A DNA stretch of 45,251 nt from Clostridiales bacterium (GTDB lineage Bacteria > Bacillota > Clostridia > Oscillospirales > Oscillospiraceae): assembly GCA_012838665.1 (NCBI GenBank), contig DUOX01000031.1, positions 1 through 45,251 on the forward strand, read 5' to 3'. The notes beneath the pieces are model-generated. The model ran no database searches. It was not told the DNA's origin and was given only the letters and a program-made list of their open reading frames with translations. The translations under genes were made by a program, and so were the position numbers. Of the stretch, positions 1 to 9,643 are shown piece after piece; positions within the stretch are counted from its first letter, which is position 1, and each line of letters starts with the position of its first letter.

Positions 1-2046
1 TTCCCGGACGCCGACCGGGAGCTTCCCCTTTACTTTAAGACCACCGACGAGATGCTGCGGGAGTTTTCCTATTTGGGCGAGGAAAAGGCCATGGAGGTTG
101 TGGTGCATAACCCCAACATGATCGCCGGTATGTGTGAGGACATCGAGCTTCTGCCCAAAAAGCTCTTTACCCCCAAAATAGAAAACTCTGCGGAGGACCT
201 AAAAAAGCTGGTCTATGACCGCATGAGGGAACTTTATGGGGACAACCCCCCTGAAATTGTGCGCGACCGGATGGAAACCGAGCTTCGGGATATATTAAGC
301 TGTAATTACGATGTCATCTATATGAGCGCCCAGAAGCTGGTGCAAAAATCTCTGGAGGCTGGCTATCTGGTGGGCTCCCGGGGCAGCGTGGGCTCCTCAA
401 TTGTGGCCTTCCTCTCCGGCATTACAGAGGTAAACTCCCTGCCCGCCCACTATCGCTGCCCCAAATGCAAATTGTCGGATTTTGAAACAGGCAAGAACTA
501 CGGCTGCGGGGCGGACATGCCCGACGCCGATTGCCCCCGGTGCGGCACAAGGCTGGCAAAGGACGGCTTTGACATACCCTTCGAGACATTCCTGGGCTTC
601 GGCGGTGACAAGGTGCCGGATATAGACTTAAACTTTTCCGGCGAATACCAGGCCAGGGCCCATAAATACACTGAGGAACTTTTCGGGCGCGAGCAAATTT
701 TCCGCGCCGGTACCATCGGTACTCTAGCGGAAAAGACAGCTTACGGGTTTGTGAAAAAATACCTGGAAGAGCGAAACCTGGTAGTCACGAAGGCGGAGGA
801 AAACCGCCTGGCCCTGGGCTGCGTGGGCGTGAAACGCACCACTGGGCAGCACCCCGGCGGACTTGTCATCATACCTCAGGACATGGACGTCACCGATTTC
901 TGTCCGGTGCAGCACCCAGCCGACTCCGCCGATTCCGGCATTATAACCACCCATTTTGAATATCACAGCATGGAGGACAGCCTCCTTAAGCTGGACGAGC
1001 TGGGCCACGACGACCCCACCATGATAAAGATGCTGGAGGATATGACGGGGATAGACGCAAAGAACATACCTCTGGACGACCCCGATACCATGATGATTTT
1101 CCGCTCCCCGGCTCCTTTGGGTCTGCCGGAGGACGACCCGATTATCGGAAAAACCGGCTCCATTGGCATCCCCGAATTTGGGACCTCCTTTACCCGGGGC
1201 ATGCTTGTGGACACCCAGCCCACGGAGTTTGACACCTTGGTCCGCCTGTCCGGCTTTTCCCACGGCACGGACGTGTGGCTTGGAAACGCCAAGGATTTGA
1301 TACTTTCCGGCACTGCTTCCATACGGGAGACAATAGGCTGCCGCGACGATATTATGCTGTACCTTATATCCAAAGGCATGGAGGAAAAGCTGGCGTTTAA
1401 GATTATGGAGTACGTAAGAAAAGGAAGGGGACTGACATCGGAGCAGGAAGAACAAATGCGTGCTCTCGAAGTGCCCGGCTGGTATATTGAGTCATGCAAA
1501 AAAATAAAATACCTTTTCCCAAAGGCCCATGCCGTGGCCTATGTTATAATGGCCTTCCGCATAGCCTGGTTTAAGGTGCATCATCCTCTTGCCTATTACA
1601 GCGCATATTTTTACCGCCGCAGCGATTCCTTTGACGCCATGTTAATGACAAGGGGCATAGAAACCGTAAGGGCAAAAATTAAGGAGCTCCAGAATAAGCC
1701 GGAAAGAACCGCCAAGGATGAGGACACACTTACAACCCTGGAGGCGGTATATGAGTTTTATTTGCGGGGGTTTGATTTTGAGAAAATAGACCTGTACGAA
1801 TCCGATGCAACCCGCTTTCTCATTTCCGGCAAAAATAAGCTGCGCCCACCCTTTACCGCCATATCGGGGCTTGGGAAGGCTGCCGCAACTGACCTGGTCA
1901 ACGCCCGGGAAGGGGGCAGGCAGTTTGTTTCCATTGAGGAACTGCAGAGTGTATGCACCAAGGTGAGCCAGACCCATCTGGAGCAGCTAAAATCCCTGGG
2001 TGCTTTGGGAGACCTGCCGGAAACCAGCCAGATGAGCCTGTTTTGA
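1..2046 (+). CDS. polC: DNA polymerase III PolC-type alpha subunit, 3' part (5' end outside window)
   Basis: This is the replicative DNA polymerase of low-GC Gram-positives, which elongates DNA at the fork with the beta clamp. The reading frame is open from base 1, so the window holds about 681 C-terminal residues of a protein usually near 1,400; the N-terminal OB and 3'-5' exonuclease domains lie upstream. Visible landmarks are the palm motif GSRGSVGSSIVAFLSG (about nt 382-420), a Cys cluster with CPKC (about nt 457) and CPRC (about nt 532) that is typical of PolC and absent from DnaE, and the catalytic PDIDLNFSGEYQ (about nt 616-650). The conserved KLDELGHDDPTMI and FPKAHAVAYVIMAFRIAWFK blocks follow. 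The gene ends TGA and is followed at once by an intrinsic terminator. It converges on the DUF5693-like gene. Confidence 0.97.
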   Translation, partial: FPDADRELPLYFKTTDEMLREFSYLGEEKAMEVVVHNPNMIAGMCEDIELLPKKLFTPKIENSAEDLKKLVYDRMRELYGDNPPEIVRDRMETELRDILSCNYDVIYMSAQKLVQKSLEAGYLVGSRGSVGSSIVAFLSGITEVNSLPAHYRCPKCKLSDFETGKNYGCGADMPDADCPRCGTRLAKDGFDIPFETFLGFGGDKVPDIDLNFSGEYQARAHKYTEELFGREQIFRAGTIGTLAEKTAYGFVKKYLEERNLVVTKAEENRLALGCVGVKRTTGQHPGGLVIIPQDMDVTDFCPVQHPADSADSGIITTHFEYHSMEDSLLKLDELGHDDPTMIKMLEDMTGIDAKNIPLDDPDTMMIFRSPAPLGLPEDDPIIGKTGSIGIPEFGTSFTRGMLVDTQPTEFDTLVRLSGFSHGTDVWLGNAKDLILSGTASIRETIGCRDDIMLYLISKGMEEKLAFKIMEYVRKGRGLTSEQEEQMRALEVPGWYIESCKKIKYLFPKAHAVAYVIMAFRIAWFKVHHPLAYYSAYFYRRSDSFDAMLMTRGIETVRAKIKELQNKPERTAKDEDTLTTLEAVYEFYLRGFDFEKIDLYESDATRFLISGKNKLRPPFTAISGLGKAAATDLVNAREGGRQFVSIEELQSVCTKVSQTHLEQLKSLGALGDLPETSQMSLF

Positions 2047-2057
2047 CAAAACCGGAT

Positions 2058-2095
2058 AAAAATAAACCTCCGACTGCCGGAGGTTTTATTTTTAT
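2058..2095 (+). terminator. Intrinsic terminator after polC, probably bidirectional
   Basis: The stem AAACCTCCG (2064-2072) pairs with CGGAGGTTT (2078-2086). It is flanked by an A-rich tract on the left and TTTTATTTTTA on the right, so it can end transcription from both polC and the convergent minus-strand gene. Confidence 0.85.
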
Positions 2096-2122
2096 CCTAT
2101 TTTGGAAAACCAGGCGGCAATC

Positions 2123-3628
2123 TCAGCCGGCACTTTTTTCATAATCCGGGTGTCTTTTCCCAAATCCCCTGAGCAAGATAAGAATTACAAGCCCAATCGC
2201 AAGGCCAATCAGGGCGCCCAGAACCGAGCGGGTGAAGGAAAGCCACAAAGGTGCCCTGGAATGGCAGAACGTGTTCACAATGGAAGAAAGCCCGACAGTC
2301 GTCAGAATGGCGAAGGGCCATGCGTAGCGCTTTCCCCCCAGGGATACCAGGGCAAAGGCAATGGCCATACATGGCCAGGCCACAAGAAATTCCTTCGTCC
2401 TGGGCCTTACGATAAGGACTCTTTCCAGCCAATTGCGGAACTTCTGTTCCAAAACGCCCACTGACAGCATACCGTCCCCGGTGCGGAAGATAAACAGCAC
2501 GCTTGCCCCGAGAAGGGCCAACGCAAACAGCGCCATTAAAAATTTACCTCCCCCGAGAAGTTCGTTAAACACGCCCCTGATGCCGTTGCCGCCGTACAGC
2601 CTGCGGAATATTATGTAAACCGCAAAGACTAGGGGCAGAATTTGGCTTAACTTTACGCCCCGGAAATTATAGACCGCCAGGAGATACATGCTGGAGGACT
2701 GAAGAGCGCCCACAAACAGCCCTCCCATAATGGAAACTCCAAAAATGCAGAAAAATGCGGTTATATAGTTTTTTATTGGTTTGGCGCCAATATCCTTACC
2801 GGTTATTTCAAGTTTCTCCGCGGCATACCATATCCCAATGCAGGGGAAGGCAAGGGCGGCAAGCAGGGAAAAGCCGGAAACCGAAAGCTCAGGCGCCGCC
2901 GCGAATGCGATAACGCATAGCGCGAGGGCCGGTACCATGAAAAGGGAATTAAACCGCCTGAACACGCTCAGGCAAAGAAAGGCGCAAGCAGCGCAGGTGC
3001 CCCAAAAAACGCCAATGATAAGGACAGGGGAGGGGACGTACCTTTCAAATGCCGAAAAGCCGCTGCCTAGACTCAGGCCGTGTCGGGCAATGCGCTGGGA
3101 CAGATTCTCCGCCACCTGAACGTAGGGGCGGGGGTCGCTTATCAGTTCATCGGTTTCGCTGTGGGTGAAAGGGGTCATCCACAGTACCCGTATATTCCGG
3201 TCTGTGGCGGCCCGATAAAATATGTTTTCAATCTCCTGGGGGCCGTCGTAGCCTAACACCGCATACCTTGCGGCATATTTGGGTATTAGATGAAAAACCC
3301 GGACCATATTTCCCTCATATGCGGCGGAATTGAAACCCTCGATGGGATTGTGGCTGTATTGCTTATCATCTTCAATAAGCCCGACAGCCCCGTGAAGGGG
3401 GATTTCATCCGCCACCACTATGCCGGCGCCCTCAAATTGGTTAACATAATATTCCAAGTCCATGCCGCTGTCGGCGCTTAATAGCTCCAGGTCGGAAATG
3501 GACATGAAAAGCATCACTTTTGAATTCTTCAGTTCATGCCCGAAACGTATGCCGCACAGCAGCAGCGCACAGACCAGCCCCAATAAGAGGACGGTGGTTA
3601 AAATCTTATTATTTCGAAGCAATGACAT
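2123..3628 (-). CDS. DUF5693-like multi-pass membrane protein
   Basis: This 501-residue protein has an N-terminal membrane anchor (about residues 7-25), an extracytoplasmic domain to about residue 185 (including GSGFSAFERYVPSP near its end), and then eight or nine hydrophobic segments to the C terminus. From memory it resembles the DUF5693 family of Firmicutes, often found near cell-surface polysaccharide genes; its function is unknown. The frame extends 20 codons further upstream, but only the ATG at 3628 has a well-placed GGAGG (spacing about 8), so that start was chosen. It lies downstream of the pot operon, separated by a terminator hairpin, and converges on polC. Confidence 0.7.
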   Translation of the reverse strand: MSLLRNNKILTTVLLLGLVCALLLCGIRFGHELKNSKVMLFMSISDLELLSADSGMDLEYYVNQFEGAGIVVADEIPLHGAVGLIEDDKQYSHNPIEGFNSAAYEGNMVRVFHLIPKYAARYAVLGYDGPQEIENIFYRAATDRNIRVLWMTPFTHSETDELISDPRPYVQVAENLSQRIARHGLSLGSGFSAFERYVPSPVLIIGVFWGTCAACAFLCLSVFRRFNSLFMVPALALCVIAFAAAPELSVSGFSLLAALAFPCIGIWYAAEKLEITGKDIGAKPIKNYITAFFCIFGVSIMGGLFVGALQSSSMYLLAVYNFRGVKLSQILPLVFAVYIIFRRLYGGNGIRGVFNELLGGGKFLMALFALALLGASVLFIFRTGDGMLSVGVLEQKFRNWLERVLIVRPRTKEFLVAWPCMAIAFALVSLGGKRYAWPFAILTTVGLSSIVNTFCHSRAPLWLSFTRSVLGALIGLAIGLVILILLRGFGKRHPDYEKSAG

Positions 3629-3641
3629 AAGGTCATCCTCC

Positions 3642-3673
3642 TGTAAAATAAGGGATGGGCATATGCCCATCCC
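3642..3673 (-). terminator. Terminator of the potABCD operon
   Basis: A perfect 22-base palindrome (GGGATGGGCAT joined to its complement, 3652-3673) is followed on the minus strand by TTATTTTA. It sits between the potD stop and the next gene's ribosome-binding site. Confidence 0.75.
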
Positions 3674-3707
3674 ATTATCAAATATCATCTCTGTTTTGTC
3701 AATTTAA

Positions 3708-4742
3708 TTATTTTTTCAGCTTTATCCAGAGTTCATCGTACAGATCCAGGATGTCCTGAGGAAGATTTACGAAGAATTCGCAGTTGTCAAGGATTTCATC
3801 AGAAGGATACACGACTTCCCTTTCATAGCTTTCCAGCTCTATCAGTTTTTCTACCTCAATATTAGGGCTGGTGTATCCTACAAAAATGGCGTTTTTAAGG
3901 CTGGCCTCCACACCGCACATGTAATTGATAAAGGCCTCGGCGTTTTCCTTGTTTTTTGCACCTTTTGGGATGCACATGGCGTCAACAAAGCGGTTGGTTC
4001 CCTCTTCCGGCATGACTAATTTGAGGTCGGGGTTATTCTTCACCATGATGATATAGTCTCCGGCATAGTAGGGGCCTATGGCGGCCTCACCGCTTTCCAG
4101 CTTGTCGAAGATTTGGTCCATAACATAGGCTTGGAGGAAAGTTTTCTGCTCTACAAGCAGGTCGTAGGCTTCCATGAGCTGGTCCTTGTCCGTGGTGTTG
4201 AGGGAGTAGCCCAGGTACTTCAAAGCGATTCCCATGGCGTCCCTGGGGTTGTCAAACATCAGGATTTGACCGGCGTATTTCTCGTCGAACAGGGCGCCCC
4301 AGCTTGTTATCTCATCTGTGATGAGCCGCGAGTTATATATAATGCCCACGGTGCCGGTCATGTACGGGACGCTGTATTCTCCCGTCGGGTCATACTCCAT
4401 GCCAATAAGGCTTTCATCAATATAGGTAAGATTGTGAATATTGTCCATATTGATTTTTTCCAGCATGCCCTCATTTATCAGGCGGCTTACCATATAGTCA
4501 GAGGGGATTATGACATCGTAGCTTACGCCGCCCTGTTTCAAAACGGAGTAAAGCTGCTCGTTGGTCTCAAAGGTTTTGTAATTAACCTTTATTCCCGTAT
4601 CTTTCTCAAATTGTTCGAGGACTTCTTCATCAATATATTCGCCCCAGTTATATACGTTGACGACCTCGCGGCCGCCGCCGCAGGCGGGCAGAATAGAGAG
4701 TAGGAGAGCTACGACAGCCAGTACGATAATTACTCTTTTCAA
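3708..4742 (-). CDS. potD: Spermidine/putrescine ABC transporter, substrate-binding lipoprotein PotD
   Basis: This is the extracellular polyamine-binding lipoprotein that delivers substrate to PotBC. It is 344 residues, with a signal peptide ending in the lipobox LPAC (Cys21). The PotD-type opening NVYNWGEYIDEEVLEQF and the SYDVIIPSDYMVSRL block follow. The start is a TTG placed directly after the TAA of potC, with the ribosome-binding site GGAG inside the last codons of potC, so translation is probably coupled. It is the last gene of potA-B-C-D, as in many Firmicutes. The preference between spermidine and putrescine cannot be read from the sequence. Confidence 0.93.
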   Translation of the reverse strand: MKRVIIVLAVVALLLSILPACGGGREVVNVYNWGEYIDEEVLEQFEKDTGIKVNYKTFETNEQLYSVLKQGGVSYDVIIPSDYMVSRLINEGMLEKINMDNIHNLTYIDESLIGMEYDPTGEYSVPYMTGTVGIIYNSRLITDEITSWGALFDEKYAGQILMFDNPRDAMGIALKYLGYSLNTTDKDQLMEAYDLLVEQKTFLQAYVMDQIFDKLESGEAAIGPYYAGDYIIMVKNNPDLKLVMPEEGTNRFVDAMCIPKGAKNKENAEAFINYMCGVEASLKNAIFVGYTSPNIEVEKLIELESYEREVVYPSDEILDNCEFFVNLPQDILDLYDELWIKLKK

Positions 4743-5570
4743 TTATACATCTCCTTCCAATACTGCGGATTTCTTTAGTAATGCCTTTTCCTGCCTGGCC
4801 TCACGAATATTATTGATAATCAGCAGTACCAGCACAATAACGAAGAGCAAGGTGGAAATGGCGTTAATTTCAGGGCTTATCCTTTTTCGAGTCATGGCAT
4901 AAATAAACATGGACAGGGTTTGAACCTTACTGCCTGCGGTGAAATAGCTGATAACAAAGTCGTCTACGGACATGGTAAAGGCTATGATGAGACCGTTAAT
5001 AATGCCCGGACGAATCTCAGGTATTATAACCTTTATAAAGGCCTGCATCCATGTACAGCCCAAATCCTGGGCCGCCTCAAACAGGTTTTTATCAAGCTGG
5101 TAAAGCTTGGGCATAACCGATAATATCACATATGGGATGTTAAATGTGATATGAGCGATAAGCAGGGTGCCAAAACCCAAATCAAATTTAAACAGGGCTC
5201 CCGCCGAGACAAAGAGCAGGCTTAGAGAGACGCCCGTAATGATGTCCGCATTGATTACGGGAATATTGCTGATGGTCAGCAGGGGGGCGCGCCATTTGCG
5301 GCGCATATTGAAAAAGCCAATGGCGGCAAAGGTGCCGATGATGGTGGCCAGAACGGCCGCCAAAACGGATACGGCAAGGGTTACATACAGGGAATTGAGC
5401 ACTGCCCTGTCGGAAAAAAGCTTTATATACCAGTCGAAGGTGAAGCCCGACCAGACGGTGCGGCTTTTGGAATCGTTAAAAGAAAAAACGATGAGAACGA
5501 TAATGGGCAGGTATAGGAATATTAGTGTCAGCGCCACAAGGAAGCGGCCGAAAAAGTTACTCTTTTTCAT
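4743..5570 (-). CDS. potC: Spermidine/putrescine ABC transporter permease PotC
   Basis: This inner-membrane permease subunit (275 residues) has about six transmembrane segments and the binding-protein-dependent transport signature EAAQDLGCTWMQAFIKVIIP, which contacts the PotA ATPase. Its ATG overlaps the potB stop by four bases (ATGA), and its own stop abuts the potD start, so the operon is tightly coupled. Together with PotB it forms the translocation channel. Confidence 0.93.
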   Translation of the reverse strand: MKKSNFFGRFLVALTLIFLYLPIIVLIVFSFNDSKSRTVWSGFTFDWYIKLFSDRAVLNSLYVTLAVSVLAAVLATIIGTFAAIGFFNMRRKWRAPLLTISNIPVINADIITGVSLSLLFVSAGALFKFDLGFGTLLIAHITFNIPYVILSVMPKLYQLDKNLFEAAQDLGCTWMQAFIKVIIPEIRPGIINGLIIAFTMSVDDFVISYFTAGSKVQTLSMFIYAMTRKRISPEINAISTLLFVIVLVLLIINNIREARQEKALLKKSAVLEGDV

Positions 5571-6466
5571 AGTATCACCGTCTGTTCTTCGCCCTCGCCG
5601 AACTTATTCATGACGGACATGCAGATAACTACAATAATCATCATGATAAGGGAAATGGCGGCGCCAAGATGGGGATTGTAGGCGCTTCCCAAAAACTGCA
5701 TTTCTATAAGGTCGCCCAGGAGTATCTGCGTTCCGCCTCCCAGCAGTTTTGAGATGATAAAGGTGGATACGGAGGGGACGAAAACCATGGTTATTCCGCT
5801 GATGACTCCGGAGAGGCTCAGGGGAAAGATGACTTTTGTAAAAACCTTGGAGGAATTGGCGCCCAAGTCCTGGGCGGCTTCAATGACGCTTTTGTCTATC
5901 TTTACAATGACGGAATAGATGGGAAGAATCATGAAGGGCAGGTAGTTGTATACCATGCCCAGGATAACGGCTCCCTGGGTATTTATCATTTGTAAATGCC
6001 GGATGTCAGTACCAAAAATGTTGTTTATGAGATTAAACAGGCCTATGGCTGCCAAAAACCTGTTGATAAGTCCCGTGTTTTCCAACAGCGACATCCAGGA
6101 GTATGTGCGCAGGAGAAAATTTATCCACATGGGCAGCATTATCAGCATAATAATTATCCTCTGGGTGGACTGGCCGAATTTACTGAGCACATACGCAACG
6201 GGGTAGCCCAGGATAAGGCATATTATTGTTGCGATAAGAGCCAGCAGGAGACTTCGCCCAAAGACGATGGCATAGTCGCTTATGTGCGCAAAGTTATTCA
6301 GGGTAAATTTTCCGTCGGAAGCGGTAAAGGCGTAAACCACAACAAGAATTATAGGAATAACAACAAACAACGCCATCCAGATCACATAGGGATAAGCAGG
6401 CATGCGATGGTAGATGCCTCTTAAAAAATGTCCGTTCCCGTTAGAGGTGGTTTTGTGTCCGTTCAT
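5567..6466 (-). CDS. potB: Spermidine/putrescine ABC transporter permease PotB
   Basis: This 299-residue integral membrane permease has about six transmembrane segments and the EAA loop EAAQDLGANSSKVFTKVIFP. It partners PotC and follows potA by 13 bases, with GGGAGGG upstream of its ATG. The N-terminal roughly 20 residues are polar (rich in Asn, Gly and His) before the first membrane helix. Confidence 0.93.
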   Translation of the reverse strand: MNGHKTTSNGNGHFLRGIYHRMPAYPYVIWMALFVVIPIILVVVYAFTASDGKFTLNNFAHISDYAIVFGRSLLLALIATIICLILGYPVAYVLSKFGQSTQRIIIMLIMLPMWINFLLRTYSWMSLLENTGLINRFLAAIGLFNLINNIFGTDIRHLQMINTQGAVILGMVYNYLPFMILPIYSVIVKIDKSVIEAAQDLGANSSKVFTKVIFPLSLSGVISGITMVFVPSVSTFIISKLLGGGTQILLGDLIEMQFLGSAYNPHLGAAISLIMMIIVVICMSVMNKFGEGEEQTVIL

Positions 6467-6479
6467 GACTTTACCCTCC

Positions 6480-7517
6480 CTATGACTTGTGCATGATATG
6501 AATATCGTCAGGGGTCAGATAAAGGCCCACATTGTCTCCAACAGAGGCGTTGTATATTGAATGAACAGTCCAGGTAAAGCCGGGAGTCTCCACAGTTATC
6601 TCATTGTGGACACCCATAAACATCATGTTTGTCACCGTGCCTACTATTTGTCCTTTTTCAGGGGGCAAGAGCTCAATATCCTCGGGACGTACGACAACAT
6701 CCACGGGTTCGTCTTTGGCGAAGCCGGTGTCAAGGCATTCAAAATCAGTATCGAGAAAGCGCACCAACCTGTCTCGGAGCATAATACCATCGATAATGTT
6801 GCTCTCGCCAATGAAATCGGCAACAAATTTGTTTTTCGGTTCGTTGTAAATGTCTATGGGTGTGCCGATTTGCTGGATTTCCCCCTTGTTCATGACGACA
6901 ACGGTATCGCTCATGGTTAGGGCTTCTTCCTGATCATGGGTAACATAAACAAAAGTGATGCCCACCTGTTGCTGTATCTGCTTCAGTTCACGCTGCATCT
7001 CCTTGCGCAGCTTAAGGTCAAGGGCGCCCAAAGGCTCGTCCAGAAGAAGCACCTGGGGGCGATTGACTATGGCTCTGGCAATGGCGACACGCTGCTGCTG
7101 TCCGCCCGAAAGGGCGGTGGTGTTACGCTTCTCGTAGCCTTTAAGGTCCACAAGTTCCAGAGCCTCTGCTACCCTGCGCTTAATTTCAGCTTCGGGAACC
7201 TTGGCAATGCGCAAACCGAAGGCCACATTCTCAAACACATTGAGATGGGTGAACAGGGCGTATTTTTGAAACACGGTGTTGACCTTCCGTTTATGTGGCG
7301 GAACATCATTAATCCTCACACCATCAAACAAAATATCGCCTGAGGTGGGCTTCAAAAACCCGCCGATTAATCGGAGAGTAGTAGTCTTGCCGCATCCTGA
7401 GGGACCTAATAGTGTGAGGAACTCTCTATCATTGATATAAAGGTTAATTGAATTCAATACAATTTCGTCGTCAAACGCCACGAGGCAATCCACAAGACGT
7501 ATGAGCTCTTTGGCCAT
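6480..7517 (-). CDS. potA: Spermidine/putrescine ABC transporter ATP-binding protein PotA
   Basis: This cytoplasmic ATPase (345 residues) drives polyamine import. It has Walker [10 protein letters not shown] (from residue 38), the Q-loop region, the signature LSGGQQQR (from 136), Walker B VLLLDEP (from 156) and the switch His194 in [10 protein letters not shown]-terminal TOBE-type regulatory domain runs from about residue 235. It is the first gene of the operon, with GGAGG upstream of the ATG and a strong promoter 41 bases away. Confidence 0.95.
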   Translation of the reverse strand: MAKELIRLVDCLVAFDDEIVLNSINLYINDREFLTLLGPSGCGKTTTLRLIGGFLKPTSGDILFDGVRINDVPPHKRKVNTVFQKYALFTHLNVFENVAFGLRIAKVPEAEIKRRVAEALELVDLKGYEKRNTTALSGGQQQRVAIARAIVNRPQVLLLDEPLGALDLKLRKEMQRELKQIQQQVGITFVYVTHDQEEALTMSDTVVVMNKGEIQQIGTPIDIYNEPKNKFVADFIGESNIIDGIMLRDRLVRFLDTDFECLDTGFAKDEPVDVVVRPEDIELLPPEKGQIVGTVTNMMFMGVHNEITVETPGFTWTVHSIYNASVGDNVGLYLTPDDIHIMHKS

Positions 7518-7557
7518 TTATCCTCCCCCATTCCAGTTTTTAATATAAAGCATGCTT

Positions 7558-7586
7558 ACTATACAGTTTGCACACTTAATAGTCAA
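7558..7586 (-). promoter_or_regulatory. Promoter of potABCD
   Basis: On the minus strand TTGACT (7581-7586) and TATAGT (7558-7563) are spaced by 17 bases, a near-consensus sigma-A promoter. The -35 box overlaps the stop codon of the upstream pseudouridine synthase gene. Confidence 0.8.
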
Positions 7587-8554
7587 TGTAAAAAATCAAA
7601 ATTAAAATGTTTTTCGACAAAATTTATTCGGGGTGCCGTGAAACTCATATCTTTCAGATATTCCAAGGGGCCTCCGTGCGTTTTAAAGGAGAAGACCAGC
7701 TTATAGGAGTACAGGGCCTGACTGCGCTCCCCGTAAGCTTTATTCAGCTTTTCCCCGCCATATTTTATGTCCCCAAGCAGGGGGTGCCCAATAGCGGCCA
7801 GCTGCGCCCTGATTTGATGAGTGCGCCCGGTGAGCAGGCGGCATTCCAACAGAGACAGGCCGCGCTTCGTGGCCAGGGTGCGGTATTCCGTTTCAGCCGG
7901 TTTTGAACCGGGGACAAAACGGTTTTTTACGCAGACCTGATTTTTATCCGTGTCCTTTACAATGAATCCGTGTAGTATGCCCGAAGGCGGCACAGGACTG
8001 CCATGAATAATGCACAGATAGTATTTGTCAATTTCCCTGTCGCGGATTTTCTGATTCATAATGCGCAAGGCTTCCGCGTTTTTTGCGGCAATCACTATGC
8101 CACCGGTGTTGCGGTCTATGCGGTTGCACAGGGCCGGGGCAAAGGAGTTTTCCTCCCGGGGCTTCCACTGGCCGCTCTGATAGGCGTATGCCTGGATATG
8201 GGCCACAAGATTGTCGGTATTAAATCTCCCATCGCTGTGACAGAGCATACCCGGGGGTTTATCCACGAGCAAAATATTCTCGTCTTCGTAGATAATGGAC
8301 AATTTGGGGGATACTATTTTTAAATAAGCGTTATTTTCCGAGGGCTTTTCAAAAAACTCATCATTTATATATAACTGTATGACATCCCCCATCGCAAGAC
8401 GCAGGCCCCCTTTTGCCCCCTTACCGTTGACCTTAATCCGTTTGAGGCGGATATACTTTTGAAGCAGGGATTCCGGCAATAAAGGTACTGCCTTACTGAC
8501 AAAGCGGTCAAGGCGCTGTCCGGCATCATTTTTAGTTATAGTTAATTCCCTCAT
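7583..8554 (-). CDS. RluA-family pseudouridine synthase (RluC/RluD type)
   Basis: It isomerises uridine to pseudouridine in RNA, most likely 23S rRNA. The 323-residue protein has an N-terminal S4-like RNA-binding domain (about residues 1-75) and an RluA catalytic domain with NRIDRNTGGIVIAAK, where the Asp is the nucleophile, followed by GRTHQIRAQLAAIGHPLLGD. The frame extends ten codons upstream, but ATG 8554 is preceded by AAGGG at a suitable distance and begins RELTITKNDAGQRLDRF, where family members start. Which uridines it modifies cannot be told from the sequence. Confidence 0.9.
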   Translation of the reverse strand: MRELTITKNDAGQRLDRFVSKAVPLLPESLLQKYIRLKRIKVNGKGAKGGLRLAMGDVIQLYINDEFFEKPSENNAYLKIVSPKLSIIYEDENILLVDKPPGMLCHSDGRFNTDNLVAHIQAYAYQSGQWKPREENSFAPALCNRIDRNTGGIVIAAKNAEALRIMNQKIRDREIDKYYLCIIHGSPVPPSGILHGFIVKDTDKNQVCVKNRFVPGSKPAETEYRTLATKRGLSLLECRLLTGRTHQIRAQLAAIGHPLLGDIKYGGEKLNKAYGERSQALYSYKLVFSFKTHGGPLEYLKDMSFTAPRINFVEKHFNFDFLH

Positions 8555-8610
8555 TGCCTGCATCCCTTGTTTCTTTTCAAACATATTTTTTATTTTTATA
8601 TTAAAATATG

Positions 8611-8639
8611 ATTATCGGATATTTGGGTTAAAATGTCAA
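8611..8639 (-). promoter_or_regulatory. Promoter of the pseudouridine synthase gene
   Basis: On the minus strand TTGACA (8634-8639) and GATAAT (8611-8616) are 17 bases apart. The rest of the gap between this gene and yceD (8640-8780) shows nothing recognisable. Confidence 0.7.
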
Positions 8640-8782
8640 TACCGCGCCGTTTGAAAGACAGAAAACCTGCATGCTCTTTAACCCCCGCTCATATGAATTG
8701 TTATCCTAGCAACTGATGAAAATTTTATGCCGTCGGCAGGCGGAAAAAGTAGTGTATTCCGGGGTTTCAATGATTTTTTCAG

Positions 8783-8811
8783 TTGACATTTTCTTATATA
8801 TAATCTATAAT
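8783..8811 (+). promoter_or_regulatory. Promoter of yceD-rpmF
   Basis: A consensus sigma-A promoter: TTGACA (8783-8788), 17 bases, TATAAT (8806-8811). It sits 26 bases upstream of the yceD start. Confidence 0.9.
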
Positions 8812-8837
8812 GCTTAGGCGGCTGTGTGAGGTGCACC

Positions 8838-9332
8838 ATGAAACTGAATCTTAGTGAAATAATTGAGGTCCCTGGCGCAAGCATCCCTTTCCAGTGCGAA
8901 TTGGACAAGGACAAGTTTGAATTCCCCTCGATTAAGGAATTCAAAACGCCTATTGCTGCCCATGGAATAGTAAAAAACTCCGCAGGCGTCCTCTACCTGA
9001 CAGGAAAACTTCAAACCGAGATGCTCTGTGTCTGCGACCGCTGCGGAGCGGAATTTACAAGCAAAAAAGTAATAGACATGGAAGTCCTCCTGGCAGATGC
9101 GCCGGAGGATGAAGAGGATCTTGATACTTTCCCTTTGGAAGGAGACTGGCTGGACCTGAGCCAGTTATTGGAAACCTTCTTCATATTGGACATGGACATG
9201 AAATTCCTGTGCAAGGTAGATTGTGCCGGTCTCTGTGAGAGGTGCGGCGCCGATCTTAACAACGGACCCTGTGGGTGCAGGGCAGAAATTGATCCAAGAT
9301 TAGCTGTACTGGAACAGCTTTTGGATAAATAG
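8838..9332 (+). CDS. yceD: YceD/DUF177 family protein (23S rRNA accumulation)
   Basis: A 164-residue cytoplasmic protein of the DUF177 family, linked to 23S rRNA accumulation and almost always encoded just before ribosomal protein L32, as here. Two cysteine pairs are visible: CVCDRC near residue 60, and CERCGADLNNGPCGC near the C terminus. They may bind metal. The ATG at 8838 has GAGGTG upstream; a GTG four codons earlier lies inside that ribosome-binding site and is unlikely. It is co-transcribed with rpmF (40-base gap). Confidence 0.88.
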   Translation: MKLNLSEIIEVPGASIPFQCELDKDKFEFPSIKEFKTPIAAHGIVKNSAGVLYLTGKLQTEMLCVCDRCGAEFTSKKVIDMEVLLADAPEDEEDLDTFPLEGDWLDLSQLLETFFILDMDMKFLCKVDCAGLCERCGADLNNGPCGCRAEIDPRLAVLEQLLDK

Positions 9333-9372
9333 TAATTAAGCTGTTCGTATCAGCAGGCTAGGAGGTGTCACC

Positions 9373-9561
9373 ATGGCAGTACCAAAGAGAAAACACTCAA
9401 AAGCAAGAAGAGATAAGCGGCGTTCATCCCACTGGAAGCTCAGCGCTCCCAGTATAGTTGCGTGTCCTAGCTGCGGCGCATACCACTTGCCCCATCGGGT
9501 TTGCAAAGCCTGCGGCAAGTATAAAGGACGGGAAGTTCTCGCTGTAAGCCAGGAAAACTGA
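9373..9561 (+). CDS. rpmF: 50S ribosomal protein L32
   Basis: Structural protein of the large ribosomal subunit. It is 62 residues and starts [18 protein letters not shown], the typical L32 opening. A zinc ribbon uses Cys31, Cys34, Cys44 and Cys47 (the C+ form). The ribosome-binding site is AGGAGGTG. A strong terminator follows the stop codon, so yceD-rpmF forms a two-gene unit. Confidence 0.98.
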   Translation: MAVPKRKHSKARRDKRRSSHWKLSAPSIVACPSCGAYHLPHRVCKACGKYKGREVLAVSQEN

Positions 9562-9579
9562 CGCTACTATAATGAACAT

Positions 9580-9613
9580 TATAAAGGGCGGGGCCTGTCC
9601 CCGCCCTTTATAT
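9580..9613 (+). terminator. Terminator after rpmF
   Basis: A long GC-rich hairpin: ATAAAGGGCGGGG and its complement around the loop CCTG, closing with TTTATAT. Confidence 0.8.
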
Positions 9614-9643
9614 CAATTATTCGCCTTTCGCGGAGGAAGTATT

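Noticed and set aside
724-1499. Long minus-strand frames opposite polC
   Set aside because: They are antisense shadows of a highly conserved coding region, have no ribosome-binding site and show no family resemblance. The same holds for long antisense frames opposite ilvB, ilvD, leuA, leuC, pheT and the acyl-CoA synthetase.
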